Source: Weissella bombi (GTDB taxonomy: Bacteria; Bacillota; Bacilli; Lactobacillales; Lactobacillaceae). Taken from it: DNA of 35,021 nt. Made by a program: the position numbers and the translations under genes. Location of the stretch: the NCBI RefSeq assembly GCF_900094835.1, contig NZ_FMAO01000014.1, forward strand, positions 1 to 35,021, given 5' to 3'. This document shows, piece by piece, positions 16,020-25,506 of this stretch (positions are counted from its first letter, which is position 1; every line of letters starts with the position of its first letter). A model generated the notes under the pieces. It saw only the letters and a list, made by a program, of their open reading frames with translations. It searched no databases and was not told the origin of the DNA.

Positions 16020-17165
16020 TTAATCTTCTTGATCGTTAAACAAATCAGAACTAGCTTGCCACCAGTTATAGAATCTTGAAATTAACACCTTTAAGATTGC
16101 ATAACCTGGTACTCCAAAGATAACACCTAAAATTCCAAAGATATTACCTGCTGATAGCAACACCAATAGAACAGTTACTGGATGAATCTTTAATGATGAA
16201 CCTAGTAGTTTAGGTGAAATAATACGTCCCTCTAATGTTTGTTCAATCATAAAGACAATCAATACTGACACCAACATCATTGGTGAAATGAAAATACCAA
16301 CAACAATTGGCGGTACCATTGACAAGAACGATCCCAAAAATGGAATAATATTCAATATTCCTGCAATGATGGCAATCAACCAACCATATGGCAATCCAAT
16401 AATGGTATAACCAATCGCGAACATAATCATTACTGCAAATGCTACTGAAATTTGACCACGAATATAGTTGGAAATTTGGCGGCTAATTTCCTTTAATGTT
16501 GTTAAGAAAGACTGACGCACTTTAACTGGCAAAAATTTTGCCACATATCCTGGCATCTGGTGACCATCTTTAAGCAAATAGAACAATACAAATGGGAAAG
16601 TTACAATAGCGATAACAACCGACGTTACCGTACCAAGAACTGATGAAACACCATGCAACCCCTTCTTAGCATATTCCGCCGAATAGTCCTTTAACCAACT
16701 AGAGATTTCATCATTTGTGTTATTAAACCACTTATTAACATTATTAAATTTACGATCTGTCGTCACTTGATCAACGATGCGAACAATTTTATGCCAATAA
16801 GTTGGCCATTGGTTAATCAAATCCATAATTTGACCACTGACCCATGGGATAAATACTGCTAAGCCCCAGACAATCAATAATGCCAAAACAACAAATTGAA
16901 TTGCAATAATCACAATTCTAGAAAGATTAAAGCGACGTTCTGCCCAATCCACCATTGGATTAAGTAAGAAATAAAAGACACCAGCAATCACAATTGGTGC
17001 ACCTACCGCACTAAAAAACTGCGCAATTGGTTGAAAAAGAAACGACACCTTGTTCAACATAAACACGATAAGTAAAAATAGTAAGATTACCAACATGGCT
17101 GAAACAATTTTATTGTCTAAAAACCAACGCTGAAAACTTGATTGACCTTTAGGTTCCTTGTTCAT
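16020..17165 (-). CDS. AI-2E family (PerM/YdiK-type) membrane protein
   Basis: A 381-aa multi-pass membrane protein. The family layout is visible: two or three N-terminal segments (about 18-120), a long soluble region (about 125-205), then four or five segments, including the RGQISVAFAVMIMFAIGY and GILNIIPFLGSFLSMVPP regions typical of the family. Some relatives export autoinducer-2 and others act in ion or Na+/H+ transport. No substrate can be assigned here. AAGGAG lies 7 bases before the ATG. The start codon is only 38 bases past the terminator of the preceding gene. Confidence 0.92.
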   Translation of the reverse strand: MNKEPKGQSSFQRWFLDNKIVSAMLVILLFLLIVFMLNKVSFLFQPIAQFFSAVGAPIVIAGVFYFLLNPMVDWAERRFNLSRIVIIAIQFVVLALLIVWGLAVFIPWVSGQIMDLINQWPTYWHKIVRIVDQVTTDRKFNNVNKWFNNTNDEISSWLKDYSAEYAKKGLHGVSSVLGTVTSVVIAIVTFPFVLFYLLKDGHQMPGYVAKFLPVKVRQSFLTTLKEISRQISNYIRGQISVAFAVMIMFAIGYTIIGLPYGWLIAIIAGILNIIPFLGSFLSMVPPIVVGIFISPMMLVSVLIVFMIEQTLEGRIISPKLLGSSLKIHPVTVLLVLLSAGNIFGILGVIFGVPGYAILKVLISRFYNWWQASSDLFNDQED

Positions 17166-17203
17166 ATTTTTCTCCTTTAATATAGAGATATTTTATATAA
17201 AAA

Positions 17204-17253
17204 AACACCCTTTAGCCGTTATACATGCGTACATACACAACTATCAGGGTGTT
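17204..17253 (-). terminator. Terminator of the 6-phosphogluconolactonase gene
   Basis: An AACACCCT/AGGGTGTT stem around a 34-base loop, then a run of seven U on the minus strand. The loop contains a small TATG/CATG hairpin. It lies 23 bases after the stop. Confidence 0.7.
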
Positions 17254-17276
17254 AATCTAATCATTCATGCGTATTA

Positions 17277-18305
17277 CTAGTCAACAAACAAAACGCGAAT
17301 AGCCTCAGGTACAGCAAAGTCCTTTTGTACAAGCTCTAGCTTTCCTGATTCACTATCACGAGTATATACTGAAACATTATCTGTATTTTGGTTTGCTGCA
17401 ATCAAGTAATTTTCTTCAGGATTCAAAGCAAAATCACGTGGGAAATCACCTTCTGTAGAAATCCATTGAATATGCTCAACAGCGGCACCATTATCCTTTA
17501 CGGCAAATACTGCAATTGAATTGTGACCACGATTTGACGTGTATACAAAACGACCATCCTTTGAAAGATAAATAGCAGCACCACCATTATGTGCATCCCA
17601 ATCTTCAGGAATCATTAAGACCGTTTGTAATAATGTAAATGAACCGTCTTCATTATACTTTAAAACAGATAGCTTTGATGACAACTCACCTAACAAGTAA
17701 GCATATTGTCCATCTGGACTAAAGCGAATATGACGAGGTCCAAATCCTTCTTCAGTTTTAAAAGTAGCCTTTAGGGTAAGCTTACCTTGATCAGAAATAT
17801 CAAATGTTAACACCTTATCTGCACCCAAATCAGCAACTACAATACGGTTGTCAGGTGTCAAATTGCTAAAGTGAACGTGTGTTCCTTCTTGCTCTGGACG
17901 AGGTCCTTTTCCTTCTGATTGATAAGTATCAGTCAAAGTTAAATTACCTTGCGCATCAATTGCATAAACGTCTAACGTTCCCTTATGATAATTTCCTGTG
18001 TAAACTAATTGACGAGCTTCATCAACAGCAACATATGCTGGAGAAGAACCATCAGCTAATACTTCTTGTTGTAATGTAACTTGACCATCAGTATAGTCAT
18101 AAACTGCAACACCACCTTGGCCATCTTTCTTGTCAACAGCATAAAGTTTATTTGCTTTGCTTAATGCCAAATAAGTTGGTGCACCAATTTCTGCCACTAA
18201 CTTTGCGTTAGATAGCTTTCCTGCTTCAGTATCAAAATCTGCAGCATAAATTCCTTTTGACACACGCTTTGTATATGTTCCAAATAAAATATGTTCTAAT
18301 GCCAT
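17277..18305 (-). CDS. pgl: 6-phosphogluconolactonase (YbhE/lactonase seven-blade family)
   Basis: The enzyme hydrolyses 6-phosphogluconolactone to 6-phosphogluconate, the second step of the oxidative route that feeds the phosphoketolase pathway of heterofermenters. It is 342 aa from the ATG at 18305. A GTG 12 bases upstream lacks a binding site, and that GTGAG itself is the best Shine-Dalgarno for the ATG. Blade repeats and conserved lactonase stretches are visible: GTYTKRVSKGIY at the start, GTHVHFSNLTPDNR, GFGPRHIRFSPDG, AHNGGAAIYLSKDG and GDFPRDFALNP. It is flanked by terminators on both sides and is probably monocistronic. Confidence 0.93.
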   Translation of the reverse strand: MALEHILFGTYTKRVSKGIYAADFDTEAGKLSNAKLVAEIGAPTYLALSKANKLYAVDKKDGQGGVAVYDYTDGQVTLQQEVLADGSSPAYVAVDEARQLVYTGNYHKGTLDVYAIDAQGNLTLTDTYQSEGKGPRPEQEGTHVHFSNLTPDNRIVVADLGADKVLTFDISDQGKLTLKATFKTEEGFGPRHIRFSPDGQYAYLLGELSSKLSVLKYNEDGSFTLLQTVLMIPEDWDAHNGGAAIYLSKDGRFVYTSNRGHNSIAVFAVKDNGAAVEHIQWISTEGDFPRDFALNPEENYLIAANQNTDNVSVYTRDSESGKLELVQKDFAVPEAIRVLFVD

Positions 18306-18347
18306 TGATTTGCTCACTTTCTTAAATATCTTTTTTAAATCGCTTAC

Positions 18348-18353
18348 ATTATA
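18348..18353 (-). promoter_or_regulatory. -10 element of the pgl promoter
   Basis: The minus strand reads TGTTATAATG, an extended -10 with consensus TATAAT. The -35 region is weak (TTAATT at 17 bases). It lies about 43 bases before the start codon. Confidence 0.55.
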
Positions 18354-18396
18354 ACATAATTCAACAATACAATTAAACGTCTATTAATAATACAAA

Positions 18397-18424
18397 AATA
18401 CCCAAACTAAATAGTTTGGGTATT
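18397..18424 (-). terminator. glyS terminator
   Basis: A 12-bp perfect stem, AATACCCAAACT with AGTTTGGGTATT, a 4-base loop, then a UUUUUG tail on the minus strand. It ends the glyQ-glyS operon. Confidence 0.9.
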
Positions 18425-18450
18425 CTCTATATTATTAAATAACAATCAAA

Positions 18451-20535
18451 CTAGTTTGATTTAACATCCAAAGCCATAAAGTTAGCCACTTTGTTAGCTT
18501 GGTTTGAAACGCTTTGCAAACTTGCCAAACGATTTTGCTTAACGGCTTCATCATCAACCATAACCATTGTCTCATCAAAGTAAGCCGCAATAGCTGGTTG
18601 TAATCCTAACAACGCCTTTAGTAATTCATCAGTTGTAAATTCAGCGCCTTCTAATAATGAAGCTTCAGCGTACAATTGACTCTCAGCAGTATTTTCAAAT
18701 AGAGCTGAATCCACAGTAGCATCAGTTGGATTCTTAGTTGTCAAGCGCATAACACGTGTCAATGATTCAACACCCTCACGGAAGTTATCGTCATCAATGT
18801 GTGCTGACAAAGCTACTGCTGATTTAAACATTTGTGTCGTATCAGTCAATTCACCAGTCGTCACAGCATTAATAATGTCATAACGGACCTTTTGTGATTG
18901 CAAAGCCTTAACAACACGGTCTGTCAAGAATGAAACAACATCATTGACAACGTTACCTAAGTTAGCCGCAACATCTTCAGGCAATCCAAAATGACTCTCT
19001 TCAGCATTAATTTCACTAATTAAATCAGTCAAAATTGCATCAATTGGTAGGTCCCATTCGTTGTCGTGCAAAATGTTAACCACACCAGAAGCAGCACGAC
19101 GTAATGCATAAGGGTCATTTGATCCAGAAGGCATCATATCGCCAGCGAAGAATGTTAATAGACTGTCCAATTTATCAGCTAGTGCCAAAACCTTACCTAA
19201 TTGAGATGCTGGTAGTTCACCATCTGCTGAAATTGGCATGTAGTGCTCACGAATAGCTTGTGCTACAGGTGCTTCTTCACCAAAGATAAGCGCATACTTT
19301 TCTCCCATTACACCTTGCAATTCGTCGAATTCACCAACCATCCCCGTCATCAAGTCAAACTTATAAATTTCAGCAGCACGAGCCAATTGTTGTTGTTGTT
19401 CATCAGTTAATGCAACACGGCTACCAATAATTGCAGCTAAGGCCTTAACTCGTTGTGTATGACTAGCAACAGAACCCAACTTAGCATGGAATGACACAAC
19501 ATTTAACTTATCATTGTAAAAGGCGATATCATGCTTTTGATCTTCATGATAGAAGAACTTTGCATCTTCCAAACGGGCAACTAGCACCTTTTCATTACCT
19601 GCAATGACGTTATCCAAGTGCTCAGCGTTTCCATTTCGAACTGAAACAAAGTATGGCAACAAAGAACCATTCTCATCCACAACATGGAAGAAACGTTGGT
19701 GCTCACGCATTGAAGTAATCAAAACTTCGTCAGGCAATTCTAGATATTCAGGATCAAATTTACCCACAAAAGCGGTTGGATATTCAACGATATTATTAAC
19801 TTCTTCTAATAAATCATCATCTTTTTCAACATGCCAACCATTCTCACTGGCCAACGCATCAATTTGTGACACAATATTTGCCTTACGTTCATCAGCAGCG
19901 GCTTGGACGTATACCTTGGCTAAGTCATCAACGTAATCAGTTGCATTAGCAATATCCACTGATTGACCTAAGAAACGGTGACCACGAGTTTGACGGCCTG
20001 ATTTAACATCAAGCACTTCGAGTGGCACAACCACGTCATCCAACAAAGCAACAATCCAACGAATTGGACGAATATACTCAAAAGTATGACGTGACCACTT
20101 CATAGTTGTGGTAAATGTCATGCTAGTAATAACATCCTTCATACCAGCTAACACTTCAGCAGCTGGTTTACCAGCCTCAAATTTTGTCACGAAGATGTAT
20201 TCGTTACCCTTAAATTCTTTAAAGGTAATATCATCGGTCGTTAAACCTTGACCACGAGCAAATCCTTGGGCAGCACGTGAATAGTTACCTTCTTTATCAA
20301 AAGCAGCTTTTTTAGCAGGTCCTTTAACTTCTTTTGTTAAGTCATCGGCCTTATCTGCAACGTCTGAAATCAAAACTGCCAAACGACGAGGAGTTGAAAA
20401 TGGCTTAATTTCACCATATTGTAGACGATTGTCTTTCATAAAATCTGCTGCGCGTTCAACCAATTGGTTAATTGCTGGTGTTACCAGTTGTGCAGGCATT
20501 TCTTCCAAACCAATTTCTAATAAAAAGTTTGCCAT
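18451..20535 (-). CDS. glyS: Glycyl-tRNA synthetase beta subunit
   Basis: The 694-aa beta subunit of the bacterial alpha2-beta2 glycyl-tRNA synthetase carries the tRNA-binding part. The start is the ATG at 20535, giving MANFLLEIGLEEMPAQ, the usual family start. The open frame extends 17 codons further but these overlap glyQ and lie before GAGGAGG. Family features include the N-terminal LLEIGLEEMP, TPRRLAVL, the SMREHQRFFHV stretch mid-protein and the C-terminal helical anticodon-binding region. The ATG begins one base after the glyQ stop, so translation is coupled and 1:1 subunit supply is likely. Confidence 0.98.
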   Translation of the reverse strand: MANFLLEIGLEEMPAQLVTPAINQLVERAADFMKDNRLQYGEIKPFSTPRRLAVLISDVADKADDLTKEVKGPAKKAAFDKEGNYSRAAQGFARGQGLTTDDITFKEFKGNEYIFVTKFEAGKPAAEVLAGMKDVITSMTFTTTMKWSRHTFEYIRPIRWIVALLDDVVVPLEVLDVKSGRQTRGHRFLGQSVDIANATDYVDDLAKVYVQAAADERKANIVSQIDALASENGWHVEKDDDLLEEVNNIVEYPTAFVGKFDPEYLELPDEVLITSMREHQRFFHVVDENGSLLPYFVSVRNGNAEHLDNVIAGNEKVLVARLEDAKFFYHEDQKHDIAFYNDKLNVVSFHAKLGSVASHTQRVKALAAIIGSRVALTDEQQQQLARAAEIYKFDLMTGMVGEFDELQGVMGEKYALIFGEEAPVAQAIREHYMPISADGELPASQLGKVLALADKLDSLLTFFAGDMMPSGSNDPYALRRAASGVVNILHDNEWDLPIDAILTDLISEINAEESHFGLPEDVAANLGNVVNDVVSFLTDRVVKALQSQKVRYDIINAVTTGELTDTTQMFKSAVALSAHIDDDNFREGVESLTRVMRLTTKNPTDATVDSALFENTAESQLYAEASLLEGAEFTTDELLKALLGLQPAIAAYFDETMVMVDDEAVKQNRLASLQSVSNQANKVANFMALDVKSN

Positions 20536-20536
20536 G

Positions 20537-21463
20537 TTAGTTTTCCTCCTCATCAGCTGGCAAATACTTTGCCCGCAATGCTTCATCCTTTAACAAAGGG
20601 AATCCCAGTTTCTTACGCTCATCGATAAATGCACGTGCAACTGAACGTGCCATATTACGAATACGTGAAAGATATTTAGCACGTTCAGTAACTGATACAG
20701 TACCACGTGCATCCAACAAGTTAAAAGTATGTGATGATTTCAAAATGTAATCATAAGCTGGGTGTACTAAACCATCAGCCAATAACTTCTTAGCTTCAGC
20801 CTCATATTCATTAAAGTGACGTAGCAACATCTCTGAATCTGACTTTTCAAATGAGTAAACAGAGTGCTCATATTCAGGTTCTTTAAAGATGTCACCATAC
20901 AAGACACCATTTCCCCATTCCAAATCATAAACTGTTGGTACGTCTTGAATGTATGATGCCAAACGTTCCAAACCATACGTAATTTCAGATGTAACGGCAT
21001 CAACTTGAATACCACCAACTTGTTGGAAATAAGTGAATTGGGTAACTTCCATACCATCAAGCCAGATTTCCCAACCAATACCTGCAGCACCCATTGATGG
21101 GTTTTCCCAGTTATCTTCGACGAAACGAATATCATGGGCTAGTGGGTCAATTCCCAAAGCTTTTAATGAATCTAGGTATAATTCTTGAATATTATCAGGT
21201 GATGGCTTCATCACTACCTGGAATTGATGGTGTTGGTACAAACGGTTAGGGTTGTCACCATAACGACCATCGGCTGGACGACGTGATGGTTCAACATAGG
21301 CAGCATGCCATGGTTCTGGACCATTAGCACGCAAAAAAGTGTAAGGACTCATAGTTCCTGCACCTTTTTCCGTATCATAAGCCTCCATTAACATAGCCCC
21401 TTGATCGGCCCAAAACTTTTGTAACGTCAAAATAATATCTTGCACACTCATTTTTGCGCTCAT
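20537..21463 (-). CDS. glyQ: Glycyl-tRNA synthetase alpha subunit
   Basis: The 308-aa class II catalytic subunit. It opens [18 protein letters not shown], and the hallmark [20 protein letters not shown] and [20 protein letters not shown] stretches are intact. The ATG at 21463 has AAAGGA 9-10 bases upstream. An additional 13 upstream codons in the open frame precede the binding site and are rejected. A second ATG four codons in is possible but lacks its own site. A glycine T-box leader precedes the operon. Confidence 0.98.
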   Translation of the reverse strand: MSAKMSVQDIILTLQKFWADQGAMLMEAYDTEKGAGTMSPYTFLRANGPEPWHAAYVEPSRRPADGRYGDNPNRLYQHHQFQVVMKPSPDNIQELYLDSLKALGIDPLAHDIRFVEDNWENPSMGAAGIGWEIWLDGMEVTQFTYFQQVGGIQVDAVTSEITYGLERLASYIQDVPTVYDLEWGNGVLYGDIFKEPEYEHSVYSFEKSDSEMLLRHFNEYEAEAKKLLADGLVHPAYDYILKSSHTFNLLDARGTVSVTERAKYLSRIRNMARSVARAFIDERKKLGFPLLKDEALRAKYLPADEEEN

Positions 21464-21500
21464 TATGACAAATTCCTTTCTTTTGACCAGGAAAAACCAC

Positions 21501-21700
21501 AAAAAAGCCCTACATCAACCATACTAAAACGGTCAATGTAGGGACGATAATATCGCGGTTCCACCCTACTTCTGGTATCACTACCAGCAGCTTTTTTCAT
21601 TTAGTTTATTAGCTAATGACGCCCCTTAATTACAATCAGACCATTCTCACATTAACAATGGCTTGCTGTGCTGATTATTAATTAATTCTTTCATTAGTAT
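21501..21700 (-). promoter_or_regulatory. T-box riboswitch of glyQ-glyS (glycine)
   Basis: On the minus strand the conserved T-box AGGGTGGAACCGCG (21567-21554) is followed by a terminator whose 13-bp stem starts CCCTACAT and ends ATGTAGGG (21543-21508), then six U. Stem I is closed by CTAATGA (21697-21691) with TCATTAG (21619-21613). Its bulge contains GGGGC, giving a GGC glycine specifier at 21621-21623. The UGGA in the T-box matches a U73 discriminator, as seen in the tRNA-Gly at the left end. By family knowledge, uncharged tRNA-Gly(GCC) stabilises the antiterminator and allows glyQ-glyS expression. Confidence 0.93.
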
Positions 21701-21721
21701 GCGTAAGCTTTACAATTTATA

Positions 21722-21749
21722 AGTTTAGCACGCCTTATCATCTTGTCAA
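21722..21749 (-). promoter_or_regulatory. Promoter of the glyQ-glyS leader
   Basis: A consensus -35 TTGACA (21749-21744), 16 bases, then TAAACT (21727-21722) with the extended TGC element, on the minus strand. It lies just downstream of the recO stop at 21760. Confidence 0.7.
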
Positions 21750-21759
21750 TAAGGACATT

Positions 21760-22551
21760 CTACGACTCATCTTCTTTGGCTGATGACTGCCGATTTATCA
21801 TCCGATTTTGCCATCCTGTTAATTGCTGAATAAATGATTTAGCTCGCAAATGAATTCCAACTTGATCATCATATAATTTATCCATTAACCGAGCCATTTC
21901 CTGTTTCGTTTTATCCTGTAAATTCAACGAACCTAGTAGGTGCAAATCAATTTCAGCCAATTTTGACAAAATACGAACCGCCCGATTATCAATATGCATG
22001 CGATATGGATCAGTATCCCAATGTTGTTGGCATAACGTACCATTTAATTTTTCAGAAAAATCTAGTGGCAAATCACGACGACCGCAGATGACACATTGTC
22101 CCCAAGTCGGTTGAATACCAAAAACCGGTAACAATTGCACTTCAAAATAGTTAGCAATTCCTTGTGGATCAAGTCCCTTTTCCATTTTTGTAACTGCTTC
22201 CGCCACCAAATCATACCACTTCGTAATCGGTTGATTGTCGACAAAGGCCGCATCAATTAACCCCATAATATAAGTCATATAAGCATTCAACACAATATCA
22301 GTCATCAAAAAGGATGTCGGCCGTGTTGCTTTAACATCATTGATAAAGCTCAACCCTGTTGTGTTAATAACACCTTCAAATGTCGACATACTCAAAGGCT
22401 GCATTTCTGCAGCAAATTGGTAACGTTTGCTCTTACCATAACGGACATAAAACATTCTTTTACCAGCCTGACGCGTCAACATCTTAACCATCAAATCTTT
22501 TTCTTTATGATCACGTTGATACATTACAATCGCATCAAAAACCTCTGTCAT
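21760..22551 (-). CDS. recO: DNA repair protein RecO
   Basis: RecO helps load RecA on SSB-coated gaps in the RecFOR pathway. It is 263 aa from the ATG at 22551. An in-frame GTG at 22560 belongs to the AGGTGA site and is too close to serve as a start. The N-terminal OB fold is followed by a helical domain with a CVICG...LCQQHW zinc-binding knuckle in the second half. The C-terminus is polar. It follows era, as is usual in Firmicutes, but a U-tailed hairpin stands between them and no separate promoter is seen. Confidence 0.95.
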   Translation of the reverse strand: MTEVFDAIVMYQRDHKEKDLMVKMLTRQAGKRMFYVRYGKSKRYQFAAEMQPLSMSTFEGVINTTGLSFINDVKATRPTSFLMTDIVLNAYMTYIMGLIDAAFVDNQPITKWYDLVAEAVTKMEKGLDPQGIANYFEVQLLPVFGIQPTWGQCVICGRRDLPLDFSEKLNGTLCQQHWDTDPYRMHIDNRAVRILSKLAEIDLHLLGSLNLQDKTKQEMARLMDKLYDDQVGIHLRAKSFIQQLTGWQNRMINRQSSAKEDES

Positions 22552-22565
22552 TACATTCACCTAAT

Positions 22566-22586
22566 AAAAAAGAGACTAACAGTCCC
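22566..22586 (-). terminator. Short terminator/attenuator between era and recO
   Basis: The minus strand reads GGGACT-GTT-AGTCTC followed by six U: a 6-bp stem with one G-U pair, 15 bases before the recO start and 10 bases after the era stop. The short stem suggests partial termination, lowering recO expression relative to era. Confidence 0.6.
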
Positions 22587-22595
22587 TTTCCCTTA

Positions 22596-23504
22596 CTAAA
22601 TATCTGAATCTTCTTTGTAACCGTATGATTGCAAAGCTTGTGGCTTATCACGCCAACGATCTTCAACCTTAACCCAAGTTTCAAGGAAAATTTTATCACC
22701 TAATAAGCGTTCAATATCCTTACGTGCACGAATACCAATCTGCTTAATCATTGATCCTTGCTTACCAATCACAATATTCTTTTGACTTGCACGTTCCACA
22801 ACAATTGTTGCCTGAACATGCAAGTGTTGTTCATCTTCACGTTCAATTTTATCAATAACAACTGCAACAGAATGTGGCACTTCTTGACGTGTTAACTCGA
22901 GTACTTTCTCACGAATCAACTCACTCATTATGAAACGTTCTGGGTGATCGGTAATTTGATCTGCTGGATAATATTGTGGACCAACAGACATGTGATCCAT
23001 AGTAAATTGCAATAACTCTGGTACACCTTCACCAGTTAATGCAGATACAGGGAATATTTCAGCAAAGTCCATTTGCGTATTATAATCAGCAATTTGGTTT
23101 AATACTTCAGCACGATTGATTAAATCAACTTTATTAATAATCAAGTACACTGGTGTTTTTGATTCTTTTAAACGATTAATAATGAAATCATCACCAACAC
23201 CACGCTTTTGATCAGCGTTAACCAACATCCATACCATATCGGCCTCACGTAAAGCAGACATCGCCGTCTTTACCATGAAATCGCCCAATGAATTGTGGGG
23301 CTTATGAATACCTGGGGTATCCATGAACACCATTTGACCTTCATTAGTCGTATAAATTCCTTGAATCTTATTACGGGTCGTCTGTGCTTTTGGTGACATG
23401 ATGGCAATTTTTTCACCAATCATCTTATTTAAAAGGGTTGACTTCCCCACATTTGGTCGACCAACCAACGCAATAAAGCCAGATTTAAACTCTTGTTCGC
23501 TCAT
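22596..23504 (-). CDS. era: GTPase Era
   Basis: Era binds the 3' end of 16S rRNA and checks 30S maturation. The 302-aa protein has G1 GRPNVGKST (15-23), switch threonines at 42-43, G3 DTPG (62-65), G4 NKVD (124-127), G5 SAL in [10 protein letters not shown], and the C-terminal KH domain with [13 protein letters not shown]. Its start lies 25 bases after the dgkA stop, within the phoH-ybeY-dgkA-era group, so co-transcription is likely. Confidence 0.98.
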   Translation of the reverse strand: MSEQEFKSGFIALVGRPNVGKSTLLNKMIGEKIAIMSPKAQTTRNKIQGIYTTNEGQMVFMDTPGIHKPHNSLGDFMVKTAMSALREADMVWMLVNADQKRGVGDDFIINRLKESKTPVYLIINKVDLINRAEVLNQIADYNTQMDFAEIFPVSALTGEGVPELLQFTMDHMSVGPQYYPADQITDHPERFIMSELIREKVLELTRQEVPHSVAVVIDKIEREDEQHLHVQATIVVERASQKNIVIGKQGSMIKQIGIRARKDIERLLGDKIFLETWVKVEDRWRDKPQALQSYGYKEDSDI

Positions 23505-23529
23505 TAATATTCTCTCTATTTCTTTTATT

Positions 23530-23955
23530 TTATCTAAAAACCATTTGTAGGTTAGGTAATAAGTATGGCTGGAAAATTAATACACCCACTACTACCGCAA
23601 AGAAAGCTGCGGCTAGAACACCACCAGATGCGACATCCTTAGCTACTTTAGCTAGGGGATGATAATTTTCACCAACAATTAAATCAACAATTGCTTCAAC
23701 AATTGTATTTAAAAATTCTGCACTTATAACCGTAAAGACAGCAACTGAAATCCAAAGCCAATCTGACCGTCCTAAATCTACGTAAATACCAACAACCAAA
23801 ACAATACAAGCAGCCAAAATATGAAAACGCATATTACGCTCACGCGCTAACAATTCACCAATTCCCGCTAAAGAATGACCCAACGCTTGCAAAAAGTGAG
23901 AATTTTTTTCAATTTGTTTTTGGTTATTATCTTTTTTATTATCGTTTAAGTCCAT
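23530..23955 (-). CDS. dgkA: Undecaprenol kinase / diacylglycerol kinase family protein
   Basis: A 141-aa membrane kinase. In Gram-positives this family phosphorylates undecaprenol to feed the lipid carrier pool for cell-wall synthesis, which I infer here. There are three membrane segments. The catalytic signature [14 protein letters not shown] (79-92) and AKDVASGGV (105-113) are intact. The first ~20 residues are polar and asparagine/lysine-rich. It overlaps the ybeY end by 17 bases in another frame, indicating coupled translation. Confidence 0.95.
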   Translation of the reverse strand: MDLNDNKKDNNQKQIEKNSHFLQALGHSLAGIGELLARERNMRFHILAACIVLVVGIYVDLGRSDWLWISVAVFTVISAEFLNTIVEAIVDLIVGENYHPLAKVAKDVASGGVLAAAFFAVVVGVLIFQPYLLPNLQMVFR

Positions 23956-24421
23956 AATTGTCTAATATTTCTCGTTGTAAGTCGAACATCACTTTTTCGT
24001 CTTCTTCACTAAGCATGTGATCATACCCATTTAAGTGCAAAAAGCCATGTACAACTAGGAAACCTAATTCACGTTCATATGAATGCTCTAAATACTCAGC
24101 CTGTTCACCAATTTTATCAACCGAAACAATGATATCACCAATATTTTTAGCAATTTCATCACTCATATCTTCATCCATAATTAATGGTAAGTCGTCACCA
24201 TCATCTTCAATAGCAAACGAAATAACATCAGTTGGCTTATCTAACCCGCGGTATTCACGGTTATAACGTTGAATCTCATCATTGTTAACGAAAGTAACTG
24301 ACATTTCAGTATTATCAGGTAATGAAATATATTTACCTGCATAATTTAAGACATCATTTACTAATTTAATTTGTTCCTCAGGTACACCTGGTTTTGATTG
24401 ATCAATTATTGCTAAGTCCAT
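23939..24421 (-). CDS. ybeY: Endoribonuclease YbeY (rRNA maturation factor)
   Basis: YbeY is a zinc-dependent RNase acting in 16S rRNA 3' maturation and ribosome quality control. The 160-aa protein carries the zinc motif HGFLHLNGYDH (H125, H129, H135) and the TDVISFA stretch (64-70). AAAGGA precedes the ATG by 7 bases. The start is 2 bases after the phoH stop. The grouping with era places two small-subunit maturation factors in one transcript. Confidence 0.97.
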   Translation of the reverse strand: MDLAIIDQSKPGVPEEQIKLVNDVLNYAGKYISLPDNTEMSVTFVNNDEIQRYNREYRGLDKPTDVISFAIEDDGDDLPLIMDEDMSDEIAKNIGDIIVSVDKIGEQAEYLEHSYERELGFLVVHGFLHLNGYDHMLSEEDEKVMFDLQREILDNYGLKR

Positions 24422-24423
24422 GT

Positions 24424-25410
24424 TTAATCCTTTTCAGTTTTCTCTATATCTTTTGTATCGTATGAATCGTAAGCATTAATAATTGCCCCAACAACTGGAT
24501 GACGTACAACATCATCAGCATTGAAATTAATAAAGGCAATGTGGTTAACGTCTTTTAATATGTGTTGTGCTTGTATTAGGCCGGATTTTGTATGAGATGG
24601 CAAATCAATTTGAGAAATATCCCCATTCACTAGCATTTTTGAGCCAAAACCAAAACGCGTTAAGAACATCTTCATTTGTTGCGGTGTAGTATTTTGCGCC
24701 TCATCCAAAATAATAAAGGCACTATCCAACGTGCGACCACGCATGTACGCCAATGGTGCGATTTCAATTGTTTCGCGATCCATTAGACGTTCTGTATGTT
24801 CTTTACCCAAAATAGCATATAATGCGTCGTATATTGGTCGTAAATAAGGGTCAACTTTTTCTTTCAAGTCACCCGGCAAAAATCCAAGACTTTCACCTGC
24901 TTCAACGGCCGGTCGAGTAATAACAATACGATCAACATCACCACGTTTAAGTGATGCTACCGCCATGACTACTGCCAAATAGGTTTTCCCAGTTCCAGCC
25001 GGTCCAATTCCAAACGTTACATCGTTTTGGCGAATTGCGTGAATGTAGCGGCGTTGCCCATAGTTTTTAACCCTAACTGGATGTCCTTTGGCATCACGTA
25101 ACAGTGTTTCAGTATACATATCCTCAAAATATTCAATTGTACCGCGCTTAGCCATGTTAATAGCTGAAATAATATCAGCCGGACTAATTTTAACGCCGCG
25201 TTTTATCAAAGAAGTTAATGCACTAATAACTGCTTTAGCTTGAGATACTTGTTCTTCATCACCCTTAATCGTCAATTGACTACCCAAGACTGATAAACTA
25301 ACAGTCAAACCATCTTCAATTAAACGTAAGTGACTATCTTGTGGACCTACTAAACCAATTTCTTGTTCTGCATTTTCAAAATGATAATTTTCTTCAACTT
25401 GAACTGTCAA
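24424..25410 (-). CDS. phoH: PhoH-like ATPase/helicase
   Basis: A 328-aa PhoH family protein: an N-terminal KH-like region (about 1-80), then the ATPase with Walker A GPAGTGKT (136-143), RPAVEAGE (166-173), Walker B IILDEAQN (233-240) and NGDISQIDL (262-270). The precise role is uncertain, and the family is tied to RNA metabolism by its constant link to ybeY and era. The start is unusual: TTG at 25410. An in-frame TAA lies two codons upstream, preceded directly by ATG, and the next in-frame Met is residue 86. GAGG is 10 bases from the TTG. First gene of phoH-ybeY-dgkA-era-(recO). Confidence 0.95.
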   Translation of the reverse strand: MTVQVEENYHFENAEQEIGLVGPQDSHLRLIEDGLTVSLSVLGSQLTIKGDEEQVSQAKAVISALTSLIKRGVKISPADIISAINMAKRGTIEYFEDMYTETLLRDAKGHPVRVKNYGQRRYIHAIRQNDVTFGIGPAGTGKTYLAVVMAVASLKRGDVDRIVITRPAVEAGESLGFLPGDLKEKVDPYLRPIYDALYAILGKEHTERLMDRETIEIAPLAYMRGRTLDSAFIILDEAQNTTPQQMKMFLTRFGFGSKMLVNGDISQIDLPSHTKSGLIQAQHILKDVNHIAFINFNADDVVRHPVVGAIINAYDSYDTKDIEKTEKD

Positions 25411-25457
25411 CCGTTACATTCCTCACATTTCAAAATATTTGATTAGCTACAACATAC

Positions 25458-25463
25458 ATTATA
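25458..25463 (-). promoter_or_regulatory. -10 element upstream of phoH
   Basis: A consensus TATAAT on the minus strand, about 48 bases before the phoH start, with no good -35 at 16-18 bases. It is the only promoter-like site before this gene group. Confidence 0.4.
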
Positions 25464-25506
25464 CGCCAATCATCTATGTATCGAGGTTGTCCCCGCTCTA
25501 CTAAGA

